Of a stretch of DNA of 64,000 nt, positions 25,867 to 35,175 are shown in pieces. Numbering within the stretch: the stretch's first letter is position 1; every line of letters starts with the position of its first letter. The notes under the pieces are model-generated. The model made no database searches and was not told the DNA's origin. It saw only the letters and a program-made list of their open reading frames with translations. The position numbers were made by a program, and so were the translations under genes. Source of the DNA: JAAXQD01 sp963790095. Its GTDB lineage: Bacteria > Desulfobacterota > Desulfobacteria > Desulfobacterales > UBA11574. The DNA is taken from positions 35,301 to 99,300 of the forward strand of contig CAWBNO010000007.1 of the NCBI GenBank assembly GCA_963790095.1. The letters are read 5' to 3'.

Positions 25867-27354
25867 TTAATCTCCTTCGAGGTCCTTGGCCGCAAGGGGA
25901 AGCTCAATGAGAAATTTAGTCCCCTGGTCCGGTTTACTTTCAGCTTGGATATGACCGCCGTGATTTTCAACGATTCTGTAGGCCAGACTGAGGCCCAGAC
26001 CGGTCCCTTTTCCCTCTTCTTTGGTGGTAAAGAACGGTTCAAAGATATGGGGAAGAATATCTCCAGGGATTCCCGGACCGGTATCGGATATCTCTATGAC
26101 CACCCGATCGATATCGGAAAGCAGGTGGCTCTTTATGGTGAGCTTCCCCTTCCCTTCCATGGCCTGTGCTGCATTGAGAATGATATTCATGAACAGATGG
26201 TTCAGCTGCTGGATGTCGCCATAGACCGGAGGTAAGGAGGCATCCAGGTCTTTTACGATTTCTATATTCTGGAACAACGTTTGGCTTTCCAGGAGAAATA
26301 GGGTGCGGGTAAGGGCCCGGTTGACATCATTGGGCCGCATTAAATGACGGGTCTGTCGGGTGAACTCCAGCAGCTCTCTGACCGTGTCCCGGCATCTGTC
26401 GGCGTCTTTCAGAATCCGGTTCAGATCTTCTTTTGCCCCGTCCTCCAGATTGTATTCTTCCAGGATCAGTTTGGCAAACAGCGTAATCCCTCCCAAGGGG
26501 TTGTTCAACTGATGCGCCACCCCTGCCGCCAGTTTGCCCAAGGAAGCCATCTTCTCCGACTGGAGAAGCTGAAGCTGCGTCTTTTCGAGTTCCGCTTTCA
26601 TTCGGAGTCGATCGCGCAGATCGTGGAAAAACCCGATGGTGGCCGCCTCCTCCCCGTTTTCATAGACAATGGCTGCATTCAGAGAGATTGGAATAATTTC
26701 CCCGTGTTTACTGACCACGTCTACCTGATAAAAACTCAGTTTCCCTTTGCCGCCGTAATCCTCGCTTCTGAGGTTCTCCATGACCTTAAACGCGTTGTTC
26801 CCGGGGTAAATATCCCGGACGTTTACGCTATTGAGCGCTTCATCGATGGAATAGCCGAAAACCTTGGTGGCGGCTTCATTGAAAATAAGGATCCGCCCTT
26901 TCTTGTTCGAAGCAATAACGCCGTCCACCGCACTAAAAATCAGATTCCGCAAAAAAGCATTGGTGCGTTGAAGTTTCTCTTCAAGCCCCCCCCGGGTGGG
27001 GATGTCGAAATCCATACTTGCAAAGGCTTCGATATCATCTCCGGAATAGATGGGATACGCATAATAACACGGCATTTCATCCATTTCCAATGTATCTTCC
27101 GGCTTGGGCATCAACGTGGGTTTTCCACCCTTGATGGTCTCCTGTACCGCACAATTTTGACAGGGAGAGGATCGATCGTAGAACAGTTCATGGCAGCATT
27201 TCCCGATAATTTCAGCTTCGGTTGTCCCGTCGGGCCGGCAGTTTGCCGCCAGGATTTTAAATTCAGGAGAGACCACAATGAATCTTCGTTTGAAAGCGCC
27301 AATGGCCTTGAGAAAATATTCCTTTTCAATATTTTTGTTCATGGCACGCTCCAT
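25867..27354 (-). CDS. PAS-domain sensor histidine kinase, 495 aa
   Basis: The N-terminal region (about 1-120) is a PAS-like domain with Cys clusters (CCHELFYDRSSPCQNC), a second PAS follows (DGVIASNKKGRILIFNEAATKVFGYS), then a HisKA helix (KLAAGVAHQLNNPLGG, phospho-His) and the HATPase (N box NIILNAAQAMEG, G boxes DTGPGIP and GKGTGLGLSLAYRIV). There are no membrane segments, so it senses something in the cytosol; the Cys pattern hints at redox or a metal cluster. It is directly followed by the second kinase, which has a receiver, suggesting a phosphorelay. ATG at 27354 or, two codons on, at MNKNIEKEY. Confidence 0.88.
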   Translation of the reverse strand: MERAMNKNIEKEYFLKAIGAFKRRFIVVSPEFKILAANCRPDGTTEAEIIGKCCHELFYDRSSPCQNCAVQETIKGGKPTLMPKPEDTLEMDEMPCYYAYPIYSGDDIEAFASMDFDIPTRGGLEEKLQRTNAFLRNLIFSAVDGVIASNKKGRILIFNEAATKVFGYSIDEALNSVNVRDIYPGNNAFKVMENLRSEDYGGKGKLSFYQVDVVSKHGEIIPISLNAAIVYENGEEAATIGFFHDLRDRLRMKAELEKTQLQLLQSEKMASLGKLAAGVAHQLNNPLGGITLFAKLILEEYNLEDGAKEDLNRILKDADRCRDTVRELLEFTRQTRHLMRPNDVNRALTRTLFLLESQTLFQNIEIVKDLDASLPPVYGDIQQLNHLFMNIILNAAQAMEGKGKLTIKSHLLSDIDRVVIEISDTGPGIPGDILPHIFEPFFTTKEEGKGTGLGLSLAYRIVENHGGHIQAESKPDQGTKFLIELPLAAKDLEGD

Positions 27355-27610
27355 ATAAACGGTGAGATCTTAGACCGGTTCGCTTCTTTGGAGAATGGGT
27401 ATTGAAAAAACAATCTAAATTAACCAGTCATATCGACGAGTTGAGTTTCATTCAATATATACGCAATCAACCATAACCTTCGCCAGAAGTCAACCGCCTA
27501 TTTTCAATTCATCCACGGCTGGAAAATCATGTCTTCAACGTTTGGGGATCCATGAAAATCTTCAACTCCGCCGCGGCAATACGCATGTCGTCCCATTTGA
27601 CGACCCACTT

Positions 27611-27639
27611 AAATTGCTACATTGTAGTATTGTTGTCAA
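27611..27639 (-). promoter_or_regulatory. Promoter with spacer palindrome (copy 3), PAS kinase operon
   Basis: Minus strand TTGACA (27639-27634), then the perfect palindrome CTACAATGTAG (27627-27617), with a weak -10 (CAATTT) after 17 nt. It lies about 260 bp before the PAS kinase start. Confidence 0.45.
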
Positions 27640-27849
27640 CAAGCAAATGATTGAAGAATAAAATCTCCGGATCTTAAAACAATTTTCACGATTTAAGTAT
27701 TTTGGATCATCTTCCGATTCGTTGGAGTTAATTGGGGTAAAATAAGTGGGGCATCTCCAATTGAGCAAGGGTGTTCATGAAGGGTTCAAGGATCCAAGGG
27801 TTCAAGTGATCCTCCACAGAACTTGCGGATAAAAATACTAAAAAATTAG

Positions 27850-28017
27850 TTATATTATGGTTCTATTTGCGAATTGGAAACACAGATATTATTAGCTGGG
27901 GATTTAGATTTAATTGAAAAAAGTGAATTGGGACCACTAAAAAAAGACATCGCAGGAATAGAAAATATGTTAAAATCTCTGATAAAGTCCTTAGAAAACA
28001 AACCTTTGACTCCTTGA
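27850..28017 (+). pseudogene. Four-helix-bundle (S23-type) protein, C-terminal remnant
   Basis: The open frame from 27850 reads GSICELETQILLAGDLDLIE and ends MLKSLIKSLENKPLTP. This resembles the C-terminus of the small four-helix-bundle proteins related to those encoded in 23S rRNA intervening sequences. No start codon or N-terminal helices are present. A degenerate inverted relative lies at 42054-42220. Confidence 0.5.
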
Positions 28018-28055
28018 ATCCTTGGACCCTCTTCTCCAACTAAAGTGGAGAAGAA
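27885..28055 (+). repeat. About 170-bp dispersed repeat, copy A
   Basis: The plus strand here and the minus strand of 42054-42220 are clearly alike by eye (shared blocks GGGGATTTAGATTTAATTGA, AAAAAAGACATCGCAG, CTTGAATCCTTGGACCCTCT). The repeat carries the four-helix-bundle remnant and a hairpin word TTCTCCAACT..AGTGGAGAA. Confidence 0.7.
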
Positions 28056-28081
28056 CTATTTTTTTTCATTCCGGATTGGAG

Positions 28082-29506
28082 CTATATAACGGCGGCCACC
28101 GCCTCCTTGGCAAAATCGATAAACCCCTGGGGGAATATGCCCAGCAGAATAATGATGACAATAAAAAAGATTCCGAGAACCGATGTGGAAACCCGGAGAT
28201 TCAGCGGCGAAAGCTGTTCGTCCACACTGGTATAGGCCGCCCGGACCATTTTAAGATAGTAGAAAATTGCAATACCGGTATTGATCACTGCCAGGATAAC
28301 CAGGGCGTACATATCTTTTTTAATGGCGGCAGTGAAAATAAAAAGCTTTCCGGTAAAACCGATGGTCGGGGGAATGCCGGCCATACCAAAGGCGCTAACA
28401 GCCAGGGTTAGGGCCATCAGGGGTGACCGTTTATAGAGTCCGGTAAGATCATCAAAGGAAATATTTTCCCCTTGGGGTGCCAGGTGGTAAATAACAAAAA
28501 AGCAGGCCAGATTCATGAACAGGTAACCGGCAATATAGTATATCCCCGAAAGGTATCCCAATTCACTGGCACAAAGGAGGCCGATCATCAAATAACCGGC
28601 GTGGGCAATACTGGAGTAGGCCAGCAGGCGTTTTAAATCGGTCTGCACAAGGGCGGACAAGTTGCCAAAGGTCATGGAGAGTACAGCAAAAATCATCATA
28701 ACCCAGGTAAACTGGCCGACCTCGGCACCCGCCAGGGTGATCAGTCGGATCAACAATGCCACGGCCGCCACTTTGGGGAGGGTTGCCACAAAGCTGGAGG
28801 TTTCATTGGCAGCCCCCTCGTAGACATCCGGGGCCCAGAAATGCATGGGGAAGAGGGCCAGCTTGTAAAAGAAACCGGACAGAAGCATCACCAGGCCGAT
28901 GAGCATCAGGGGTTTTTTTAGGAGGACCCCGGGAATTATTTTCATAAGATCGGCAAGGTATGTGGTGTGCGTCATTCCAAAGATATAGCTCATGCCGTAC
29001 AGGGTTATTCCCGATGCTGCGACCCCGAAAAGCGCATATTTGATGCCCGCTTCCATCTGTTCCCGGTATGCCCCCTTTTTCCGGAACGGAATGATGATAA
29101 AGAGTGCAAACGAAGAGATTTCAAGACAGATGATGATGGTAATCAGCTCCACGGCACTGCTCATGCTAACGAGTCCGAATGCGCTGATGGTCAGAAAAAG
29201 GTAATATTCAGGACGGAGTGTATCGTCGATACCGTAAAGCCCTTCTCCCAGATAGATGACGATAAACAGACCAAAGGTTATGATGACCTTGAATATCTGA
29301 GAAAAAGCGTCCACACGGTAGGCATCGAAGAAAAGAGAGCCTTTAAGTCCATAGGAATATACGGATGCCATGACCGCAATGGCGGAAAGGAGAAGGCCAA
29401 GGCTTCGCAGCCGGGACTCTTTTAGATTTCCCAGTGAAACAACAAAGAAGACCAGGGCCATAAAAAGCAATGTCAGTTCGGGTAAATACAGTGCCATCGA
29501 ATTCAA
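28082..29506 (-). CDS. nuoN: Complex I subunit NuoN, 474 aa
   Basis: A polytopic membrane protein of the antiporter-like family, about 14 hydrophobic segments. Characteristic pieces: ELITIIICLEISSFALFIII (conserved Glu on helix 5), GIKYALFGVAASGITLYGMS, FYKLALFPMHFWAPDVYEGA (conserved Lys, His), LSALVQTDLKRLLAYSSIAH and GIPPTIGFTGKLFIF. It is the last gene of the nuo operon. It forms one proton channel of the membrane arm. No obvious change to the charged residues. Confidence 0.93.
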   Translation of the reverse strand: MNSMALYLPELTLLFMALVFFVVSLGNLKESRLRSLGLLLSAIAVMASVYSYGLKGSLFFDAYRVDAFSQIFKVIITFGLFIVIYLGEGLYGIDDTLRPEYYLFLTISAFGLVSMSSAVELITIIICLEISSFALFIIIPFRKKGAYREQMEAGIKYALFGVAASGITLYGMSYIFGMTHTTYLADLMKIIPGVLLKKPLMLIGLVMLLSGFFYKLALFPMHFWAPDVYEGAANETSSFVATLPKVAAVALLIRLITLAGAEVGQFTWVMMIFAVLSMTFGNLSALVQTDLKRLLAYSSIAHAGYLMIGLLCASELGYLSGIYYIAGYLFMNLACFFVIYHLAPQGENISFDDLTGLYKRSPLMALTLAVSAFGMAGIPPTIGFTGKLFIFTAAIKKDMYALVILAVINTGIAIFYYLKMVRAAYTSVDEQLSPLNLRVSTSVLGIFFIVIIILLGIFPQGFIDFAKEAVAAVI

Positions 29507-29695
29507 TCCATTCTATGATGAGACCTTTGCAAAATATCTATTTTTCAAAGGTTTCGATAAATTAACTATATTTCGGAAATTAAAAAATTATTAGGATAAA
29601 GGGATCTATCTTTTATTTTTAGACTGGGCAATATCCCCAACCCAATATTCCATATATTCCATTATTCCAAATGGGGTGTACCACCCCAATTCTTA

Positions 29696-31282
29696 TTATT
29701 TGAGTGCCAACACATGTTTAATCGATTCACCCACCCCGTTTAGAATCGCATGGGGTTCACCGTGTCCGGCCGGCAGAACGTTCATGCCCGACTCCAACTG
29801 CTGGAGGAGGTGCGTGGTGCTGGCATCCATAACTTTCAAAAAAGGTGCCGGATGGAATCCGATCCAAAAAACAAAGATGGTCAGAAACGCCAATGTGGCG
29901 GTCTCTCTAAAATTCAGGTCAGACAGATGCGACTTTTCGCCATGATGCATATGACCGTCCGAATCGGCCCAAACCATCTTTTGAACCAGCCGAAGCATAT
30001 ACGCAGCCGCCAGAATTGCGCCGATAACCGCAAACCCGCCCACGATTTTGTACTTGGAAAAGGAGGCCATTAGGACCAAAAATTCTCCCACAAAACTGTT
30101 GGTTCCGGGAAATGCCAGAGAAGATAGAGAGAAAACCACCAGAAAGGAAACGTAGATGGGCATCATCATCCCCAGGGCGGAATTGTCCGAGATCTCACGG
30201 CTGTGGGTCCGTTCATAGATGATACCGACACAGATAAAGAGGGCTCCGGTGGTAATACCATGGTTGATCATTTGCAGGATAGCGCCCTTGATACCGGCGT
30301 CGTTCAAAAGGAATATCCCCAATGTGACAAACCCCATATGGCCGACACTGGAGTATGCAATAAGGCGCTTCACATCGCTCTGGCCCAGGGCAAGATAGCC
30401 CCCGAAAACAATGGAGATAATGGAGAGTGCGATCAAATAGGGCATACAGTATACCGTTGCCCCCGGCGCCATTGGAAGACAAAATCGCAAAAAACCGTAC
30501 CCCCCCATTTTAAGGAGGATACTTGCAAGGATAACGCTTCCTGCCGTGGGTGCCTCCACATGGGCTGCAGGAAGCCAGGTGTGAAGGGGCCACATGGGAA
30601 CCTTTATCGCAAAGGCCAGTGTAAAGGCCCAGAAAATCCACATCTGATAGCTGAAACTGTAATGGTGTGTCATCAACTCCGGGATGAAGAACGTGCCGGT
30701 TGTCACGTAAAGTGCGATGATGGCGACAAAGAGAAAGATGCTTCCGATGAGGGTGTAAAGAAAAAATTTAATGGATGCATAGTCTTTACGGGGACCGCCC
30801 CAAACAGCGATGAGGAGGTACATGGGAACCAGCATCGCTTCCCAGAAAATAAAGAAAAGAACCGTATTCAAACTGATAAAAACCCCGATCATGGAGGCTT
30901 CCATGAGGAGGAGGACACAAATGAACTCTTTGAATCTATCTTTGATATACGTCCACGAGCAGAGAATACACAGGGGCATGATCAGCGTGGTGAGGAGCAC
31001 CAAAAGAACACTGATACCGTCCACCCCCAAAACGTAGTCGATATTTACAAACGGAATCCAGTCGCTGAATTCTGCGAACTGATATTTCGCCGTTGTCAGG
31101 TCAAAACTGGTATAGAGGGGCAGAGAAAGTACTGCCGTAACCAGCGTCACCATCATTCCCCAAATCTTCAGGTTTCTGTCTCCCCGGATGGCCAGCGTGA
31201 TAATCGCGCCAAAGAGCGGGACACACACCAAAACCGTCAGAATCGGATAACTTAAAGTATTATAGATCAAATATTGTTCCAT
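29696..31282 (-). CDS. nuoM: Complex I subunit NuoM, 528 aa
   Basis: Antiporter-like subunit with about 14 transmembrane segments. The markers are NTVLFFIFWEAMLVPMYLLI (helix-5 Glu), FAIKVPMWPLHTWLPAAHVE, ALGQSDVKRLIAYSSVGHMG and FPGTNSFVGEFLVL. Length and pattern agree with NuoM of other bacteria. It contributes a proton-translocating channel. It lies between the NuoL/MrpD-like gene (34 bp) and nuoN (189 bp). Confidence 0.94.
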   Translation of the reverse strand: MEQYLIYNTLSYPILTVLVCVPLFGAIITLAIRGDRNLKIWGMMVTLVTAVLSLPLYTSFDLTTAKYQFAEFSDWIPFVNIDYVLGVDGISVLLVLLTTLIMPLCILCSWTYIKDRFKEFICVLLLMEASMIGVFISLNTVLFFIFWEAMLVPMYLLIAVWGGPRKDYASIKFFLYTLIGSIFLFVAIIALYVTTGTFFIPELMTHHYSFSYQMWIFWAFTLAFAIKVPMWPLHTWLPAAHVEAPTAGSVILASILLKMGGYGFLRFCLPMAPGATVYCMPYLIALSIISIVFGGYLALGQSDVKRLIAYSSVGHMGFVTLGIFLLNDAGIKGAILQMINHGITTGALFICVGIIYERTHSREISDNSALGMMMPIYVSFLVVFSLSSLAFPGTNSFVGEFLVLMASFSKYKIVGGFAVIGAILAAAYMLRLVQKMVWADSDGHMHHGEKSHLSDLNFRETATLAFLTIFVFWIGFHPAPFLKVMDASTTHLLQQLESGMNVLPAGHGEPHAILNGVGESIKHVLALK

Positions 31283-31316
31283 ATACGAAACGTCCTAACT
31301 CCACAAAAAAATTCTT

Positions 31317-33086
31317 CTAGACAAGGATTACGATAATCAGTATGATAAACGTCAGTGCAATGGCACCGCCGATATAATGCTGGATTTTCCCGGTCATGAG
31401 GGATCTGACCCGGTTACCCCCTTCAACCACCCCTCGCGCGGAACCGTCGATGGTCCAGTCGATGCCTTCCCAGTCGAACCACGAGATGGCCTTTGCCAAG
31501 GCCATGGTCAGTCTGAACCCGATGCGTCGATACACGTCGTTGACCCAGCCGTCGGATGAAAGCACCGGCCGGGAGGCAAAAACCATGAACACCCTTGCGC
31601 CCTTCCGATAGAACCAGTCCACGTCGAGGTTCATTTTGGGTTCGGGCTTGAGCTTTTTAACCATGAGGTAAAAGCCCAGACCGGTGAACCCCAGAATCTG
31701 GAGGGTTTCGGACAGATGGTACGCGGTGTAAGGATGATAATTGACCGGAAAGGGAAGCATCTTGTAAAGGTAGTCTGGATAGATACCGAAGAAAAAGCAC
31801 AAAAATGCAGCGATACCCATGGCCAGGTTCATGTTCCATGGGGCATCCTTTGCCCGGACACCCGAGTCTTTGCCAAACCATATAAAATACGGGAGTTTGA
31901 TTCCCACCGAGAGAAACGTTCCCACTGCGGCCAGGGTCATCATCAGCAACAGGCCGATCCGGTGGCTTTCACCGGCGGCGGCGATAATCATCGATTTGCT
32001 GATAAACCCGCTGGTGAGGGGAAAGCCCGAAATTGAAATTCCGCCGATCACCGTAAATATCATCGCCAACGGCATTTGTTTGTATAATCCGCCGAGCTCA
32101 TTGAGTTTCGTTTTTCCGGTCATTTCCAGCACGGCACCCACACCCATAAAGAGCAGGGCTTTGTAAATAATGTGGGCATAGGCGTGGGAAATGGCCCCGT
32201 TAACGGCCATGGCGGTTCCGATGCCGACCCCGCAGACCATGTAGCCCACCTGGGATACGATATGATAGGCAAGAATCCGTCGTGCATCGTTTTCAATGGC
32301 AGCGTATCCGACACCGTAAACGGTCATGATGGCCCCCAGGATCGCCAGTGCTTCAAATCCCGGAAAACCCCGGGCCAGAACATACACCGCTGTCTTGGTG
32401 GTGAAGGCACACATGAAAACGGCACCGGTGACGGAAGCTTCGGGATATGCGTCGGGAAGCCATGCGTGGATGGGCGGAACAGCGGCATTGAGCATAAATC
32501 CGATCATGATGAGATAATCGGCGAATGTGGCGCCGTTGGCCGCAATCTGCACAAAGCTTAAATCATGGATGTTCTTATACCGCAGAAAAATGCCCCCGAG
32601 GAGAACCAGTCCGCCGGCGGTATGAACCAGCAGATATCTGAATCCGGCTTCAATGGATCGTCTTTTTTTCCGGTACCAGACCAGAAAGGTCGACGCAAAG
32701 GCCATCATCTCCCAGAAGATAAACAGGGTCAGGTAATCGCCGCAAAGTGTCACGCCCAAAGATCCGGCCACGTAAAGAAACGCCGCAATATGCTGGCCGG
32801 TCTCTTTGACATGGAGCCCGTAGATACAGCCGATGATGGCCATTACGGTAAAAACGTGGAGAAAAACGCGTGTCAGCTGGTCGACCCTTCCGAAAACCAG
32901 ATCAAACCCCATATAGGAAACCTGGCCGAAGCTGTCCGGAAGCCAGTGGATCACTGTAAAAGCGATGACCGGAACAGCGATAAGCACCCCTTTCTGGAGT
33001 CCCTTCCTTTTGTTTAAAAAAGGGAGAAGAACGGCACCCATCAGAAACCAGGTGGCCGGATGAATGAAGATCGTACTACTTATCAT
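31317..33086 (-). CDS. NuoL/MrpD-like antiporter subunit with C-terminal extension, 589 aa
   Basis: The core shows YLTLFIFWEMMAFASTFLVW (helix-5 Glu), GFMLNAAVPPIHAWLPDAYP, AIENDARRILAYHIVSQVGY and GFPLTSGFISKSMI. This places it in the antiporter-like family, closer in feel to MrpD than to canonical NuoL. After the core, about 100 residues (LDVDWFYRKGARVFMVFA, then SWFDWEGIDWTIDGSARGVV and a terminal helix) resemble the lateral-helix/L-type extension. It probably takes the NuoL position at the tip of the membrane arm. The start overlaps the 82-aa gene by 11 bp. Confidence 0.85.
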   Translation of the reverse strand: MISSTIFIHPATWFLMGAVLLPFLNKRKGLQKGVLIAVPVIAFTVIHWLPDSFGQVSYMGFDLVFGRVDQLTRVFLHVFTVMAIIGCIYGLHVKETGQHIAAFLYVAGSLGVTLCGDYLTLFIFWEMMAFASTFLVWYRKKRRSIEAGFRYLLVHTAGGLVLLGGIFLRYKNIHDLSFVQIAANGATFADYLIMIGFMLNAAVPPIHAWLPDAYPEASVTGAVFMCAFTTKTAVYVLARGFPGFEALAILGAIMTVYGVGYAAIENDARRILAYHIVSQVGYMVCGVGIGTAMAVNGAISHAYAHIIYKALLFMGVGAVLEMTGKTKLNELGGLYKQMPLAMIFTVIGGISISGFPLTSGFISKSMIIAAAGESHRIGLLLMMTLAAVGTFLSVGIKLPYFIWFGKDSGVRAKDAPWNMNLAMGIAAFLCFFFGIYPDYLYKMLPFPVNYHPYTAYHLSETLQILGFTGLGFYLMVKKLKPEPKMNLDVDWFYRKGARVFMVFASRPVLSSDGWVNDVYRRIGFRLTMALAKAISWFDWEGIDWTIDGSARGVVEGGNRVRSLMTGKIQHYIGGAIALTFIILIIVILV

Positions 33087-33324
33087 AATAATCTTCCTCT
33101 TTGGCTAACCAGACATGGGAGAGTCCTTTCCAGACCACGATCATCCCAAGACATCCCAGAAGGCCGAACCCAGACCAGAAACCGATGATGGAATCACCGA
33201 AAAAATGGGGTGCATGTCTTTCCGCGTAAAAATCGAACACCACGGTAAGGGCCAGGAAGGCGAAAAACAGCATTTTCAGCATCCGGGAGTGCTCGTTCAG
33301 GTAATTGAGTATTCGTAGTAACAT
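33076..33324 (-). CDS. Small membrane protein in the nuo operon, 82 aa
   Basis: Two hydrophobic segments (MLFFAFLALTVVFDFY and FWSGFGLLGCLGMIVVWKGL) with an acidic end (AKEEDYYDK). Overlaps both neighbours (TAATG with the upstream MrpD-like gene, 11 bp with the downstream one), so it is translated with them and is probably an accessory subunit of this type of complex I. I do not know a named family for it. Confidence 0.75.
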   Translation of the reverse strand: MLLRILNYLNEHSRMLKMLFFAFLALTVVFDFYAERHAPHFFGDSIIGFWSGFGLLGCLGMIVVWKGLSHVWLAKEEDYYDK

Positions 33325-34817
33325 TATCTTGCCACCATTAGATTTATTATTTTAAGGAATAGATCCGGATAGATACCAAACAGAACCGAAGCAACCGCCG
33401 TAAAGAACAAAGGAATCACCATGAGCATAATCAAGGGGGTTCCTTCAAGAAAGCCCATGGATGGGTTGTCTTCGGGAGGCCGTTTCCCAAAGAAGGATGT
33501 ATAAAAAACCGGTACGAAATAGCCTGCGTTGAGAAGGCTGCTCACCAGGATCACCGTCAACAGGATCGTATTATGAATGTCCAGCGTTCCCAGTGCCAGG
33601 AACCATTTTGTTACAAAACCGCTCACCGGCGGGACGCCGATCATACTCAGGGAAGCGAGACCGAAGGCGATCATGGTAAAGGGCATGTTCCAGCCGATAC
33701 CCCCCATCTCCGACACATTTTTTTTACGGGTGGCCACGAAAATTGCCCCTGCGCAGAAAAAGAGGGTGATTTTTGCAAAGGCATGATTGGTGATGTGGAT
33801 AATTCCGCCGGTGATGCTGTTGGGTGTCAACATGGCAACACCGAGAATGATATAAGAAAGCTGGCTGACGGTGGAATAGGCCAGCCGCATTTTTAAATTG
33901 TTTTGGGTCAGCGCGATCATGGAAGCGACAATGATGGTGAACGACGCCAGGTAGGCCGTAAAGGTTCCCAGACCCAGTTGGTCGAGGAGGTTTACACCGA
34001 AAACCGACAGCATTACCCGGGCAACGGAGAATACGCCGACTTTGACCACCACAACGGCATGCAGCAATGCGGACACCGGGGTGGGGGCCACCATCGCCGC
34101 AGGGAGCCAGCCGTGTATCGGCATGAGCGCGGCTTTGGCAAATCCAAAAATACACAAAATATAGGTGATTTTCACCAGAAGCGGCGATGCCGTATGGGGG
34201 AAGATGCCTGTCGCAACATTGCCGATGGCAAAATCCAAGGTGCCGCACTGGACGTAAACCAAGACCATGGCCGGCAATAGAAACGCCTTGGAGGCGAACA
34301 TGAGATAAACGATATATTTCCGACCGCCGAAATATCCTTCCTCGTCTTGGTGGTGTGCGACCAGAGGATAGGTAAATATGGAGACGATTTCGTAAAACAG
34401 GTAGAGCGTAAAGAGATTTGCGGAAAATGCCGCTCCCATGGCACCGCCCACGGCCACGGCGTAACAGAAGTAAAATCTCGTCTGGGCGTGTTCGTCCAAT
34501 CCGCGCATGTAGCCCATACAGTAAAATCCCGCCATGATCCATAAGAATGAAGAGGTCCCGGCGAAAAGAACACCCAAACCGTCCAGCTGGAACTTGACGC
34601 TAACACCGGGATAAAGGGTAAACATCGTGTATTCGTAAGACCCCCCTCCCAAAAGACGGGGCAAGAAATAGACCACGGATAAAAAGGTTAGCAGCGCGCC
34701 ACAGACAGACCATGTTTCCCTAAGGTTCGGTTTGTTCTTCGAGCCCATTATGAGAAGCGCCGTGACCAAAGGAATCAGGGGTGTTAAAACGATCTTACTT
34801 GTTATAATGGTTTCCAT
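33324..34817 (-). CDS. MrpD-like antiporter subunit, 497 aa
   Basis: A third distinct type of antiporter-like protein beside NuoM and NuoN: LFTLYLFYEIVSIFTYPLVA (helix-5 Glu), KAALMPIHGWLPAAMVAPTP, LTQNNLKMRLAYSTVSQLSY and GVPPVSGFVTKWFLAL. About 14 transmembrane segments. Known relatives are Mrp antiporter subunit D and group-4 hydrogenase subunits. It is an additional ion-translocating unit next to the NuoL-like gene, giving the cluster four such subunits. Confidence 0.88.
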   Translation of the reverse strand: METIITSKIVLTPLIPLVTALLIMGSKNKPNLRETWSVCGALLTFLSVVYFLPRLLGGGSYEYTMFTLYPGVSVKFQLDGLGVLFAGTSSFLWIMAGFYCMGYMRGLDEHAQTRFYFCYAVAVGGAMGAAFSANLFTLYLFYEIVSIFTYPLVAHHQDEEGYFGGRKYIVYLMFASKAFLLPAMVLVYVQCGTLDFAIGNVATGIFPHTASPLLVKITYILCIFGFAKAALMPIHGWLPAAMVAPTPVSALLHAVVVVKVGVFSVARVMLSVFGVNLLDQLGLGTFTAYLASFTIIVASMIALTQNNLKMRLAYSTVSQLSYIILGVAMLTPNSITGGIIHITNHAFAKITLFFCAGAIFVATRKKNVSEMGGIGWNMPFTMIAFGLASLSMIGVPPVSGFVTKWFLALGTLDIHNTILLTVILVSSLLNAGYFVPVFYTSFFGKRPPEDNPSMGFLEGTPLIMLMVIPLFFTAVASVLFGIYPDLFLKIINLMVAR

Positions 34818-34854
34818 AAAAATGCCTAAATTTTAGGTCTACTATATCCTTCTT

Positions 34855-35175
34855 CTATCCATGGAGTTCTTTGATTTCGTTAGGATCGATGGAATGATAC
34901 CTTCTGAAAACAGCAAGTATAAAACTCACTACAATGGCCGCTTCTGCGGCGGCGATACCCATGATGAAAAGTGTTATCACCTGTCCCACGGCAGGATCGG
35001 GAGCCAGAAAACGGTTAAACGCCATAAAGTTCACGCCGGCCCCGTTTAGAACCAGCTCGGTGGAGACCAGCATGCCGATAAAGGACTTGTGCTGGATCAA
35101 ACCGTAAATGCCGGCGATCAGGAGAAATACCCCCAGAATCAGATAGGTGTTAAGATTATTGCTTAGCATCATCAT
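34855..35175 (-). CDS. nuoK: Complex I subunit NuoK, about 105 aa
   Basis: Three transmembrane helices: TYLILGVFLLIAGIYGLI, MLVSTELVLNGAGVNFMAF (membrane Glu conserved in helix 2) and ITLFIMGIAAAEAAIVVSFI (second Glu). This is the MrpC-like subunit at the junction of the arm. It overlaps the end of nuoJ by 20 bp. Three adjacent ATGs (MMM) make the exact start uncertain by two residues. Confidence 0.95.
   Translation of the reverse strand: MMMLSNNLNTYLILGVFLLIAGIYGLIQHKSFIGMLVSTELVLNGAGVNFMAFNRFLAPDPAVGQVITLFIMGIAAAEAAIVVSFILAVFRRYHSIDPNEIKELHG

Noticed and set aside
30203..31255. A 350-codon plus-strand frame
   Set aside because: It is antisense to nuoM, whose membrane-protein codons leave the opposite frame open; its His/Lys/Asp-rich product is typical of such shadows.
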